Notes: a model not told the origin generated them from the letters alone. A DNA stretch of 13,444 bases from an uncultured Faecalibacterium sp. (GCA_900765105.1 CAAFQM010000361.1:1-13444), one strand, 5' to 3'. Counted from the first letter of the stretch, positions 1 to 7,454 are shown. A program made the numbers and translations.

Positions 1-704
1 AACAGCGCCATAAAAGGCACCAGCTTTTCGCTGACGCTGCCGATGCGCTTGATGCCGCCCAGCAGAACCATGGCCACCAGCATGGCCACGACGATGCCCG
101 CCACAAGGTTCAGGGTGGAAAGCGCGCCGCTGCCCACCACGCCGTACTCCAGCAGGGCGGTATCAATGGCGGCCACGATGGTGTTGACCTGCGTGGCGTT
201 GCCGGTGCCGAACACGGTCAGCACGCCGAACAGCGAGTAGAGAACCGCCAGAAACTGCCAGTTTTTGCCCAGACCGTTCTTGATGTAATACATGGGGCCG
301 CCCACCCACTCGCCGGTCTCGCTGCGCTCGCGGAAGTGCACGGCCAGCGTCACCTCGGCAAACTTGGTGCACATGCCCAGCAGCGCCGAGCACCACATCC
401 AGAACACGGCACCCGGGCCGCCGATGGCAATGGCACCGGCCACACCGGCAATGTTGCCGGTGCCAACCGTACCGGCCAGCGCCGTGCACACCGCCTGAAA
501 CGGCGTCATGGCACCGTCGGAAGCGTCCTTTTTGCGGAACATACGCCCGATGGTGGTCTTGATGGCGTAGGGGAATTTGCGGATCTGCAAAAAGCCCGTG
601 CGCACACTGAGCAGCAGTCCCACGCCGATGATGCACACCATGGCGGGGATGCCCCAGATAAAGTTGTTGACCGCCGTGTTGACGGCCGTGATCGTCTCAA
701 TCAT
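1..704 (-). CDS. AGCS-family sodium:alanine/glycine symporter (3' end outside window)
   Basis: The first 234 residues are visible and the frame is open to the window edge, so this is the N-terminal half of a protein usually near 450 residues. The family carries alanine or glycine into the cell with sodium. The start reads MIETITAVNTAVNNF and is followed by strongly hydrophobic membrane segments. Family-typical stretches include GTVGTGNIAGVAGAI, the GGPMYYIKNGLGK loop and GTGNATQVNTI, regions associated with substrate and sodium binding in AGCS proteins. Start choice is uncertain: the ATG at 704 has only a weak GGG upstream, and an in-frame ATG at 719 lies directly against a GAGG. It sits downstream of the suf terminator, on the same strand, with its own promoter, so it is likely a separate unit. 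The transported amino acid cannot be told from sequence. Confidence 0.93.
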   Translation of the reverse strand, partial: MIETITAVNTAVNNFIWGIPAMVCIIGVGLLLSVRTGFLQIRKFPYAIKTTIGRMFRKKDASDGAMTPFQAVCTALAGTVGTGNIAGVAGAIAIGGPGAVFWMWCSALLGMCTKFAEVTLAVHFRERSETGEWVGGPMYYIKNGLGKNWQFLAVLYSLFGVLTVFGTGNATQVNTIVAAIDTALLEYGVVGSGALSTLNLVAGIVVAMLVAMVLLGGIKRIGSVSEKLVPFMAL

Positions 705-773
705 GATTTTTACCCACATCCTCTGTCAGAATACGTCCTTTTTCCGGCCGCAATGCCGGGAAACAAACAACTT

Positions 774-802
774 ATTTTACTGCAGAACTGGCGTACTGTC
801 AA
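774..802 (-). promoter_or_regulatory. Sigma-A type promoter for the AGCS symporter gene
   Basis: On the minus strand a perfect -35 box TTGACA (797-802) is separated by 17 bp from TAAAAT (774-779). Transcription would start near 767 and give a leader of roughly 60 nt before the ATG at 704. The promoter lies just after the suf terminator, so the symporter gene is probably transcribed independently. A small hairpin (CCGGC/GCCGG, 744-759) lies in the leader; I see no riboswitch class I recognise. Confidence 0.7.
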
Positions 803-812
803 ATAAAATAGG

Positions 813-852
813 CAAAAAAGAGGGGAGAGCCAACAAAAAGCTCTCCCCCTCT
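813..852 (-). terminator. Intrinsic terminator of the suf operon
   Basis: Downstream of the sufU stop codon the minus strand carries a GC-rich 12-bp stem (arms 840-852 and 819-830, one bulged C) with a 9-nt loop, followed by a T run (819-814). This is a canonical rho-independent terminator and separates suf from the symporter gene. Confidence 0.88.
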
Positions 853-865
853 GTCGGAAAACCGA

Positions 866-1303
866 TTATTTTACTTTGCCTTCGCCGTCCAGCGCTTCCT
901 CCAGCGTGTGCCATGCAAGCACAGCACACTTGACCCGGGCGGGCACATGGGCAATGCCCTGCAGCGCAGCGGCATCTTCCAGATCATCCAGCTGTTCCGG
1001 GGTGATTTTGCCCTTGATCATGTCGAAGTACAGTCCGATCAGCCGCCGGGCGTCCTCGACGGAGCGTCCCTTGACCAGATCGATCATCAGGGAAGCCGAC
1101 GCCTGCGAGATGGCGCAGCCGCTGCCGATGAAACCGGCATCCTCGATCCGGCCGTCCTTCACCCGCAGCTGAAGGGTGATGTCATCGCCGCAGCTGGGGT
1201 TGACCCCTTCCAGACTGTGGGTGGCGTTTTCCACAGGGTGGCGGTTCACCTTGCTGCGGCTGTTCTCGGTGATCACCTGCGTATAGAGTTCGTTCAGATT
1301 CAT
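866..1303 (-). CDS. sufU: SufU, zinc-dependent sulfurtransferase partner of SufS
   Basis: 145-residue IscU-like protein of the Gram-positive SufU type. In the characterised family, zinc-bound SufU takes persulfide sulfur from SufS and passes it to the SufBCD scaffold. The three conserved cysteines are present: Cys38 in NPSCGDD (with Asp40), Cys63 in GSGCAIS and Cys126 in ARVKCAVLAWHTL, matching the Cys/Asp/Cys/Cys zinc ligands. The insertion between the second and third cysteine that separates SufU from IscU is present. The start codon overlaps the sufS stop by 4 bp (ATGA), with GGAAGGTGAT upstream as a modest ribosome binding site, so translation is likely coupled. It is the last gene of the operon. 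Assignment is secure from residues and neighbours. Confidence 0.96.
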   Translation of the reverse strand: MNLNELYTQVITENSRSKVNRHPVENATHSLEGVNPSCGDDITLQLRVKDGRIEDAGFIGSGCAISQASASLMIDLVKGRSVEDARRLIGLYFDMIKGKITPEQLDDLEDAAALQGIAHVPARVKCAVLAWHTLEEALDGEGKVK

Positions 1304-2526
1304 AAGCCCATCACCTTCCGTACCATTTCCAGATTGTTCAGCAGGGCGTCCACGTCCTCTTCGGTGTTGTAAACGGCCACGCTGGCGCGGCAGCAGGAGC
1401 CGATGCCGAGAAAGTCCATCAGCGGCTGTGCGCAGTGATGCCCGGCGCGGATGGCCACGCCGCCTGCGTCCAGAATGGTGGCCACATCGTGGGGGTGCAC
1501 ATCCTTCACATTAAAGGACACCACACCGAACCGGTTGGCGGCGGTGGGGTCGCCGTAGACAGTCAGCCACGGCATCTGCGCCATGCCCTTGAGCATCCGG
1601 TCCAGCAGGGCGTGTTCGTGGGACATCATGGCGTCCCAGCCGATGTTCTGCATATAGTCCAGCGCAGCGGCAAAGCCCACTTCGCCGCCCACGTTGCGGG
1701 TGCCGGCCTCGAATTTGCGGGGGCCTTCTGCCCAGGTGGCGCTGTGTTCGTGCACGGTGCCGATCATGTCGCCGCCGCTGAGGAAGGGCGGCATCTTATC
1801 CAGCAGTTCTGCCCGGGCGTACAGTGCACCCATGCCCATGGGCGCATAGAGCTTATGCGCCGAGCAGGCGGCAAAATCCACATCCAGCTGCTTCACATCC
1901 ACCGGCATATGGGGTGCGCTTTGGGCGCAGTCCAGCACCACAACAGCTCCCACCGCGTGGGCGCGGGCAACGATGGCTTCCACCGGGGCGCGCAGACCCA
2001 GCACGTTGGACACCATGCCGATGGCCACGAGTTTGGTTCTGGAAGTGATTTTTTTATCCAGCTCTTCTTCGGTCAGATACCCGGCGGCGTTGGGGTACAG
2101 GTAGACCAGTTTTGCACCAGTGGCCTGCGCCACCCGCTGCCACGGCACCAGATTGGAGTGGTGCTCGGCCACCGAGATCACGATCTCGTCGCCGGCGTGC
2201 AGAAAGTGCATCCCGTAGCTGTAAGCCACCAGATTCAGCCCCTCGGTGGTGTTCTGGGTAAAGACGATCTCATCGTCCTGTGCCCCGAAGAACTGCGCCA
2301 CCCGGTGCCGGGCACCCTCGTGGGCGTCTGTGGCACGCATGGCCAGCTCGTAAACGCCCCGGTGGGGGTTGGCGTTATCCTTTTTATAATAGTTGGTCAC
2401 GGCATCCAGCACCTGCGTGGGGTGCTGGGTGGTGGCAGCGCTGTCCAGATAGACAAGACGATTGCCATTTTCGTCTGCCGCCAGAACGGGGAAATCTTTG
2501 ACCCAGGGATTATTCTGCATCTTCAT
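1300..2526 (-). CDS. sufS: SufS, PLP-dependent cysteine desulfurase
   Basis: 408-residue group II cysteine desulfurase (aminotransferase class V fold) that releases sulfur from cysteine as an enzyme persulfide for cluster assembly. Visible residues: His123 in EHHSN stacking on PLP, Lys225 in SAHKLYAPMG as the Schiff-base lysine, the EAGTRNVGG arginine motif near residues 274-281, and the catalytic Cys365 in RAGHHCAQPLM. Length and spacing match E. coli SufS closely. The open frame extends upstream into sufD, but AAGGAGG lies just before ATG 2526 (4 nt) and ATG 2520 (10 nt); either could be used, giving 408 or 406 residues. The first 17 bp overlap the end of sufD, which suggests coupled translation. 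The adjacent sufU supplies the expected acceptor. Confidence 0.97.
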   Translation of the reverse strand: MKMQNNPWVKDFPVLAADENGNRLVYLDSAATTQHPTQVLDAVTNYYKKDNANPHRGVYELAMRATDAHEGARHRVAQFFGAQDDEIVFTQNTTEGLNLVAYSYGMHFLHAGDEIVISVAEHHSNLVPWQRVAQATGAKLVYLYPNAAGYLTEEELDKKITSRTKLVAIGMVSNVLGLRAPVEAIVARAHAVGAVVVLDCAQSAPHMPVDVKQLDVDFAACSAHKLYAPMGMGALYARAELLDKMPPFLSGGDMIGTVHEHSATWAEGPRKFEAGTRNVGGEVGFAAALDYMQNIGWDAMMSHEHALLDRMLKGMAQMPWLTVYGDPTAANRFGVVSFNVKDVHPHDVATILDAGGVAIRAGHHCAQPLMDFLGIGSCCRASVAVYNTEEDVDALLNNLEMVRKVMGL

Positions 2527-3589
2527 CCAGCCTCCTTGCGGCTTCAGCGCGAACTTCTTCGCGCAGGGCTTCCAGCGGGATCTTGTCCAGAGCGGGAGCA
2601 AACCGGGCATCCACCATCAGACGGCGCGCCTGTGCTTCCGAAAGCCCGCGGGAGCGCAGATAGTAGAGTTTTTCTTCGTCCAGACGGCCGATGGAAGCGG
2701 CGTGCTGGCCTTCCACTTCTTCCTCTCCGCAGAGGATCAGCGGAGCCGTGCGGTTGCGGGCCGTGGGGCTGAACAGCAGCACATCCTCGCTTTCATGTCC
2801 GACACCGCGCTTTGCACCCCGGCGGAAATCAATGGTGCCGCGCAGGATCTTGCTGGCGCTGCCGGTCAGTACACCGGCAGTGTGCATCTCGCACAGGGTG
2901 TCTTTGGCGGTGTGCACCGAGACATCGTTGTAGTCCAGCACGGCATTCCGGCTGCCGAAGTAAACGGCATCCAGATCATACTCGGCTTTTGCATGGTCCA
3001 GCACGGCGCGGGTGCCGCAGGCGGAAACGCTGCCGCCCAGCTCCACACGCACCTGCTCCACCTTTGCGCCGGTGCCTTCTTCCACGGCAACGGCATCCCA
3101 GCGGCGTGCGCGGGAACCTAACATCTGTATCTGCACAAGCCTGACGTGTGCACCCTCGGCGGCGCGGATGCGTACAAGGTTTGCCGCAGCGCCGTTTTCG
3201 GCGTCGCCGCGCAGCACCTGCACAAGGGTCAGGCTGCTGCTCGCCTTTGCATCCACGTCCAGCACGCTCATGGTGCCGGGGTGGGCAGCGTCCAGCGTGA
3301 ATTCAAACACGGCAGGCTCGGCCACTGTGACATTTTCGGCCACGGTCAGCGCATGGCGGACAGCGGCGTTTTCCAGCAGGAAAGCATCTGCTTCCGCGCC
3401 CATGCCGCTCTCGGTAAAGCTGGTGAATTCCTCTTCACTCTCGCCGACCCCGGCGGGCAGGGTGACGGCAAAATTGGCATCGCCCCAGTCGCCGGAAAGC
3501 TCTGGCAGGGCGGCGGCCTTTGGGGCCGTATTGACGCCGCACTGGTTCCATGTAGGCACCGGCAGGCGGTTCATATTGGTTTCGTTCAT
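2510..3589 (-). CDS. sufD: SufD, Fe-S cluster scaffold subunit
   Basis: 359-residue member of the SufB/SufD family. SufD pairs with SufB in the SufBC2D scaffold complex and is needed for iron acquisition. The N-terminal part is divergent, as is usual. The C-terminal beta-helix end carries GQHAASIGRLDEEKLYYLRSRGLSEAQARRLMV, the family signature, with His296 at the position of the functionally important SufD histidine. It is shorter than E. coli SufD (423 residues) but within the Firmicutes range. Start chosen at ATG 3589: GAGAGGGGGC lies at suitable spacing, while the TTG one codon upstream is less likely. It begins 15 bp after sufB ends and overlaps sufS. Expected to act in the cytoplasm with SufB and SufC. 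Confidence 0.94.
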   Translation of the reverse strand: MNETNMNRLPVPTWNQCGVNTAPKAAALPELSGDWGDANFAVTLPAGVGESEEEFTSFTESGMGAEADAFLLENAAVRHALTVAENVTVAEPAVFEFTLDAAHPGTMSVLDVDAKASSSLTLVQVLRGDAENGAAANLVRIRAAEGAHVRLVQIQMLGSRARRWDAVAVEEGTGAKVEQVRVELGGSVSACGTRAVLDHAKAEYDLDAVYFGSRNAVLDYNDVSVHTAKDTLCEMHTAGVLTGSASKILRGTIDFRRGAKRGVGHESEDVLLFSPTARNRTAPLILCGEEEVEGQHAASIGRLDEEKLYYLRSRGLSEAQARRLMVDARFAPALDKIPLEALREEVRAEAARRLDEDAE

Positions 3590-3604
3590 CAAAAATGCCC
3601 CCTC

Positions 3605-5023
3605 TCAGCCGATGCTGCCTTTCATTTCCAGATGGATCAGATTGTTCATTTCTACGGCGTACTCCACGGGCAGTTCTTTGGCGATGGGCTCGGCAAAGCC
3701 TCCTACGATAAGTGCCCGGGCGTCCTCCTCGGACAGGCCGCGGCTCATGAGGTAGAACACGGCTTCCTCGCTGATGCGTCCGATCTTTGCTTCATGCCCT
3801 ACATCCACAGCGTCACAGCGGATATCCATCTCAGGGATGGTATCCGAGCGGGAACGGTCGTCCAGCATCAGGCTTTCGCAGGAGACAGCCGACTTGCTGT
3901 TTTTTGCATTGGGCAGTACGGTGACGGAACTGCGGAAGTTGGAAATGCCGCCGTCCCGGGCGATGGATTTGGTGGTGATGTGGGAGCTGGTGTTGGGCGC
4001 TGCATGCACCACCTTGGCACCGGTGTCCAGATCCTGCCCGGCACCGGCAAAGGTGATGCCGGTGAACTCCATGCGTGCGCCCTCCCCGGCAAGGATGCTC
4101 ATGGGGTACAGGCAGGAGGTGTGGGAGCCGAAGGAGCCGGATACCCATTCGATGGCACCGCCCTTTTCCACCTTTGCACGCTTGGTGTTCAGGTTGTACA
4201 TGTTCTTGGACCAGTTCTCGATGGTGGAGTAGCGCACCCGTGCGCCCTCGCCGACGTAAATTTCCACGCAGCCTGCGTGGAGGTTTGCAACGTTATATTT
4301 GGGCGCGGAGCAGCCCTCGATGAAATGCAGGTAAGCGCCCTTGTCCACGATGATGAGGGTATGCTCGAACTGCCCGGCACCGGGCGCGTTCAGCCGGAAA
4401 TAGGACTGCAGCGGGATCTCCACATGCACCCCGGCGGGCACATACACAAAGGAACCGCCGCTCCACACCGCGCCGTGCAGAGCGGCAAACTTGTGGTCGG
4501 TGGGCGGCACCAGCTTCATGAAGTGGGTGTGCACCAGTTCAGCATAGGGGCCGGTGAGAGCGCTTTCCATGTCGGTGTACACCACGCCCTGTGCGGCTAC
4601 CTCGGCTTTGACGTTGTGGTAGACCACCTCCGAGTCGTACTGCGCACCCACACCGGCCAGCGAAGCCCGCTCGGCCTTGGGGATGCCCAGCCGCTCAAAG
4701 GTATTCTTGATGTCCTCGGGTACTTCGCTCCACTTGCCGCGCATCTCAGTGTTGGGGCGCACATAAGTGACGATGTTGTGCATATCCAGCCCTTCGATAG
4801 ACGGACCCCAGTTCTGAACGGGCATCTTGTTGTAGATGTCCAGTGCATTCAGGCGGAACTCCCGCATCCAGTCCGGATCGTGCTTTTCGGCAGAGATCTG
4901 CTCCACGATGTCCCGGGTCAGGCCGGAGTCCACCTCAAAGGCGGCATTGTTGCCGTCCCGGATGTCGTAGATGCTGCGGTCCACCTCGGCGACGTCCGTC
5001 TTTTCGGTCTCAAAGGCTCTCAT
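3605..5023 (-). CDS. sufB: SufB, Fe-S cluster assembly scaffold
   Basis: 472-residue SufB, the main scaffold subunit on which the nascent cluster is built. Key residues are Cys382 (in SAVSCESLML), His410 and Glu411 (in VGHEAKIG). Their spacing equals that of E. coli Cys405, His433 and Glu434, the residues tied to sulfur acceptance and cluster formation. The C-terminal ISEEAVFYLMSRGLSEEDA motif contacts SufC in the known complexes. The ATG at 5023 overlaps the sufC stop (ATGA) and is preceded by AAGGAGGAGG, so sufC and sufB are translationally coupled. Length is close to the family norm (about 465-495) and nothing appears damaged. Confidence 0.97.
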   Translation of the reverse strand: MRAFETEKTDVAEVDRSIYDIRDGNNAAFEVDSGLTRDIVEQISAEKHDPDWMREFRLNALDIYNKMPVQNWGPSIEGLDMHNIVTYVRPNTEMRGKWSEVPEDIKNTFERLGIPKAERASLAGVGAQYDSEVVYHNVKAEVAAQGVVYTDMESALTGPYAELVHTHFMKLVPPTDHKFAALHGAVWSGGSFVYVPAGVHVEIPLQSYFRLNAPGAGQFEHTLIIVDKGAYLHFIEGCSAPKYNVANLHAGCVEIYVGEGARVRYSTIENWSKNMYNLNTKRAKVEKGGAIEWVSGSFGSHTSCLYPMSILAGEGARMEFTGITFAGAGQDLDTGAKVVHAAPNTSSHITTKSIARDGGISNFRSSVTVLPNAKNSKSAVSCESLMLDDRSRSDTIPEMDIRCDAVDVGHEAKIGRISEEAVFYLMSRGLSEEDARALIVGGFAEPIAKELPVEYAVEMNNLIHLEMKGSIG

Positions 5024-5778
5024 TCTGCGACCTCCTCCTTCACCGCGCGGAAGCCCTCCTCGATGATCTCGTTCACCAGTTCGCCGCCGCCGGTGCGCAC
5101 GATGTGGGCGTCGTCCAGCACATGAACATAGTCCACCTTCAGGCCTTCCAGAATTTTGGCGTTGTGGGTGATAATGATGAGAGCGTTGGTCTCGTTGTGG
5201 TAGGCGCGCACGCCCTGTGCCACTGTCTTGACGGCATCCACATCCAGACCGGAGTCGGTCTCATCCAGCAGGGCCAGCTTCGGCTTGAGCATCAGCAGCT
5301 GCAAGATCTCGCTCTTTTTCTTTTCACCGCCGGAGAAGCCCACATTCAGATAGCGGTCGGCGTAGGACGGGTCCATGCCCAGCGCTTCCATCTGCTGTGC
5401 CAATTCCTTGCGGAAAGCAAACACCTTGACCGGCTTGCCGGTGATGGCGTTCTGCGCGGTGCGCAGGAAATTTTCCAACGTGATACCGGGGATCTCTTCC
5501 GGCGTCTGGAACGACAGGAACATACCCGCCCGGGCACGGACGTCGGCAGGCTCGTGGGTCACATCCTGACCGTTGAACAAAATCTGACCGCGGGTGACGG
5601 TGTAGCGGGGGTCGCCCATCAGGGCACTCATCAGGGTGGATTTACCGGCACCGTTGTGGCCCATCAGGACATGGGTCTCACCGGGGTTAATGGTCAGGTT
5701 CAGGCCGTCCAGCAGAACTTTCTGCTCCTCGCCGACCGTGACCTGCAGATCTTTGACTTCCAGCAGCGGGCTGCTCAT
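5020..5778 (-). CDS. sufC: SufC, ABC-type ATPase of the Fe-S scaffold
   Basis: 252-residue cytosolic ABC ATPase that dimerises on SufB-SufD and drives the conformational change needed for cluster assembly; it is not a transporter. Motifs: Walker A GHNGAGKST (40-48), Q-loop Gln91 in SFQTPEEIPG, SufC-type signature FSGGEKKKSE (148-157), Walker B LALLDE with catalytic Glu173, D-loop SGLD, and switch His205. The EIPG after the Q-loop and the GEKKK signature are SufC hallmarks. The open frame continues upstream to 5883, but the ATG at 5778 has GGAGGTG 8 nt ahead and matches the family N-terminus (LLEVKDLQV), so the longer version is rejected. First gene of the operon. Confidence 0.97.
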   Translation of the reverse strand: MSSPLLEVKDLQVTVGEEQKVLLDGLNLTINPGETHVLMGHNGAGKSTLMSALMGDPRYTVTRGQILFNGQDVTHEPADVRARAGMFLSFQTPEEIPGITLENFLRTAQNAITGKPVKVFAFRKELAQQMEALGMDPSYADRYLNVGFSGGEKKKSEILQLLMLKPKLALLDETDSGLDVDAVKTVAQGVRAYHNETNALIIITHNAKILEGLKVDYVHVLDDAHIVRTGGGELVNEIIEEGFRAVKEEVAE

Positions 5779-5818
5779 AAAATGCACCTCCAGATAACAA
5801 AACCGGGTATACCGCTCA

Positions 5819-5841
5819 TATCCGAGCAACATACTAGGATA
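5819..5841. promoter_or_regulatory. Candidate operator dyad downstream of the suf promoter
   Basis: TATCCgAG (5819-5826), 7-nt spacer, CTaGGATA (5834-5841): an inverted repeat with 7 of 8 positions matching. It lies about 10-30 bp after the predicted transcription start, where a bound repressor would block suf transcription. An Rrf2/IscR-type regulator is a reasonable guess because this family commonly controls suf, but I cannot match the site to a known consensus with confidence. Confidence 0.35.
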
Positions 5842-5854
5842 ACTCTCTGACCGT

Positions 5855-5883
5855 ATTCTATATCTTTTTAATAGGAATTGCAA
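5855..5883 (-). promoter_or_regulatory. Promoter of the sufCBDSU operon
   Basis: Minus-strand -35 TTGCAA (5878-5883), 17-bp spacer, -10 TAGAAT (5855-5860). The start site would be near 5848, giving a leader of about 70 nt to sufC. This is the only good promoter between the MATE terminator and sufC. Confidence 0.65.
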
Positions 5884-5894
5884 GGGAGGTCATA

Positions 5895-5910
5895 AAGTGT
5901 TCATACACTT
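5895..5910. repeat. Short inverted repeat upstream of the suf -35 box
   Basis: AAGTGT-TCAT-ACACTT is a perfect 6-bp inverted repeat with a 4-nt spacer, centred about 20 bp upstream of the suf -35 element. The position suits an activator or repressor site; function unknown. The rest of the 5779-6004 gap holds the suf promoter and leader and the MATE terminator. Confidence 0.3.
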
Positions 5911-5960
5911 CGGAGAAATCCACAAAGAAATCCGACCGCTTTACTGGGAATTTGTGCACA

Positions 5961-5995
5961 GAAAAGCCCCGGAAGAACAGCAGTCCTTCCGGGGC
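5961..5995 (-). terminator. Intrinsic terminator of the MATE gene
   Basis: Just after the MATE stop codon, a perfect 10-bp stem GCCCCGGAAG/CTTCCGGGGC (5966-5975 and 5986-5995) with a 10-nt loop is followed on the minus strand by TTTTC. Confidence 0.85.
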
Positions 5996-6004
5996 AGAAA
6001 AATC

Positions 6005-7336
6005 TCAGCGGCGGATCACAGCTTTATGATACACGCCGTAGGCCACAGCGGCCGAAAGCACTTCGGTGATCCAGAATGCGTGCCAGACGCCGTCCGCAGC
6101 GAACAGATGGCACAGCAATGCGGCCAGCGGCATGATGAAAATGACGTAGCGGCACAGAGAAATGACCAGCGACTCCATACCCTTGCCCAGCCCTTCCAGC
6201 GCGCCGGAAGAGGTGGTGGACACTGCCGACACCACAAAGCCAAGGCAGATGATGCGCAGGGCGGTCTCGCCGTAGGCAAGGGTCTCGGGGTTCGAGGTGA
6301 ACAGGCCCATCAGCGGGCGGGCGGCAAACAGGCAGAGCAACGTGCCGATGGCCATGATGCCGATGCTCATAAAGAGGGTGAGGTCGTAGAGCTTTTTCAC
6401 GCGGGCGTGCTCCTTTGCGCCGTAGTTGTAGCTGATGAGGGGGCGCATGCCCTGCACGATGCCGCTGACCGGCAGATACAGAAAGGTCTGCAGTTTGTAG
6501 TAAATGCCCAGCACCGTCACATAGCTCTGGGAGAACCCGGCCAGCAGTCCGTTGAGGAAGGTGACCAGCAGAGAGGGCAGAGCAAGATTCAGAATGGCCG
6601 GAACACCGATGGCATAGAGCTTGCCGTCCAGGGCAGCGTCCGGGCGCAGGCAGCTGCGGCGCAGACGCACCGACACTTCCGTGCGGGCGTAGACGAAGAG
6701 ATAGACGCACAGGCTCAGCAGCTGACCGATGCCGGTTGCAAGGGCTGCGCCAGCAATGCCCATGGCGGGCACCGGGCCGAGACCGAAAATCAAAATAGGG
6801 TCGAGGATGATATTGCACACGCAGCCGAACACCAGCGCCACCATGGTCACCTTCATGCGGCCAATGGCCTGAAAGATCTTTTCAAAAGCGAGGGCTGCCA
6901 TGTTGATCGTGGCAAACAGGAACACGATGGTAGAATAGGTGATGCCGGATGCGATAAGGCTCTCGTCGCCGGTGAACCGGCGCAGAAAGCCCGGCATGAT
7001 GGCGATGCTGACCGCCGTGATGAGCACGCCGTGCACAAGGCTGAGCACCATGCCGTGGGTGGCGGCGGTCTCGGCCTTTTTGCGGTCGCCTGCGCCCAGA
7101 TACAGCGCGATCATGGCGTTGATGCCCACGCCGAAGCCGATGGCAATGGCGTTGGCAAAGTTCTGGATGGGGTATACCAGCGACAGGGCGGTCATGGCGT
7201 CCTCGCTGATGCGGGCCACGAACAGGCTGTCCACAATGTTGTACAGGCTGTTCACCAGCATGGAGATGACATTCGGCAGTGCCATCGAGATCAGCAGCGG
7301 CAGCACCGGTTTTTCTTTCATAAAAGTTTCGTTCAT
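6005..7336 (-). CDS. MATE-family multidrug/toxin exporter
   Basis: 443-residue inner-membrane protein with about 12 hydrophobic segments in two homologous halves, as expected for MATE transporters (usually 440-460 residues) that export drugs or metabolites against sodium or proton. The N-terminal half has the typical LPNVISMLVNSLYNIVDSLFVARI and FGVGINAMIALYLGAGDRKKAE; the second half has the repeated pattern with GMRPLISYNYGAKEHARVKKL. It looks MepA/NorM-like, but the substrate cannot be read from sequence. Start at ATG 7336 has AGGAG 13 nt upstream, slightly far, so the Met six codons in is an alternative. The gene is monocistronic, with its own promoter and terminator, and is preceded by an unusual leader with attenuator structure, which argues for inducible expression. 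Confidence 0.95.
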   Translation of the reverse strand: MNETFMKEKPVLPLLISMALPNVISMLVNSLYNIVDSLFVARISEDAMTALSLVYPIQNFANAIAIGFGVGINAMIALYLGAGDRKKAETAATHGMVLSLVHGVLITAVSIAIMPGFLRRFTGDESLIASGITYSTIVFLFATINMAALAFEKIFQAIGRMKVTMVALVFGCVCNIILDPILIFGLGPVPAMGIAGAALATGIGQLLSLCVYLFVYARTEVSVRLRRSCLRPDAALDGKLYAIGVPAILNLALPSLLVTFLNGLLAGFSQSYVTVLGIYYKLQTFLYLPVSGIVQGMRPLISYNYGAKEHARVKKLYDLTLFMSIGIMAIGTLLCLFAARPLMGLFTSNPETLAYGETALRIICLGFVVSAVSTTSSGALEGLGKGMESLVISLCRYVIFIMPLAALLCHLFAADGVWHAFWITEVLSAAVAYGVYHKAVIRR

Positions 7337-7407
7337 GATTTTCGGGTCGCTCCTTCAAACGAAAAATTGCGCACAAAAAAGCCACACAATGGCTTTTTTG
7401 AAGTCAT
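7333..7407 (-). CDS. Candidate leader ORF 2 (24 residues) ahead of MATE
   Basis: Reads MTSKKPLCGFFVRNFSFEGATRKS. Its ATG overlaps the stop of leader ORF 1 and its TGA overlaps the MATE ATG, both as ATGA. It spans the terminator hairpin and the MATE ribosome binding site. No clear Shine-Dalgarno sequence precedes it, so translation would depend on reinitiation from ORF 1. It may be chance; the chained overlaps are the only positive evidence. Confidence 0.25.
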   Translation of the reverse strand: MTSKKPLCGFFVRNFSFEGATRKS

Positions 7408-7415
7408 TGTGTGGC
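7375..7415 (-). terminator. Terminator hairpin inside the MATE leader (attenuator)
   Basis: A perfect 11-bp stem, GCCACACAATG (minus strand, 7415-7405) with CATTGTGTGGC (7391-7381), loop 13 nt, is followed directly by TTTTTT (7380-7375). It lies between the MATE promoter and the MATE start codon, so it would stop transcription early unless disrupted. The 3' arm and T run can alternatively pair with the loop as CAAAAAAGCC/GGCTTTTTTG (10 bp, 7-nt loop), which removes the U tail and would allow read-through. Confidence 0.7.
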
Positions 7416-7454
7416 GAAAAGTAGCATGATGCTGTAAAAATCCACACGATTTTT
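7381..7454 (-). promoter_or_regulatory. Putative attenuator leader controlling the MATE exporter
   Basis: Three segments in the leader can pair alternately. Segment 1 (7442-7450) reads ATCGTGTGG on the minus strand; segment 2 (7405-7415) reads GCCACACAATG; segment 3 (7381-7391) reads CATTGTGTGGC followed by six T. Segment 1 can pair with segment 2 (8 of 9 positions), while 2 with 3 forms the terminator. Segment 1 also sits in its own hairpin, AAAAATC/GATTTTT (7436-7454). Short ORFs overlap the switch. This matches the logic of ribosome- or ligand-controlled attenuators; the signal is unknown. Confidence 0.55.
7404..7427 (-). CDS. Candidate leader peptide ORF 1 (7 residues) ahead of MATE
   Basis: ATG at 7427 reads MLLFATQ then TGA, which overlaps the ATG of leader ORF 2. 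Its last codons lie over segment 2 of the attenuator, so a ribosome paused there would prevent terminator formation. No good ribosome binding site is visible, which is the main argument against it. Confidence 0.3.
   Translation of the reverse strand: MLLFATQ

Noticed and set aside
744..759. Hairpin CCGGC/GCCGG in the AGCS leader as a riboswitch
   Set aside because: A single 5-bp stem with no U run and no resemblance to a known riboswitch core.
1435..2772. Long plus-strand open frame of 445 codons opposite sufS and sufD
   Set aside because: It is antisense to two well-supported genes, has His/Gly/Val-rich shadow composition, no ribosome binding site and no recognisable domain.
3146..5125. 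Plus-strand open frame of 659 codons opposite sufB and sufD
   Set aside because: Shadow of the high-GC sufB/sufD codon pattern; low-complexity composition, no family resemblance, no expression signals.
5897..7429. Plus-strand open frame of 510 codons opposite the MATE gene
   Set aside because: Rich in His, Gln, Ala and Asp, as expected when the hydrophobic codons of a membrane protein are read on the other strand; it also runs through the MATE terminator and attenuator.
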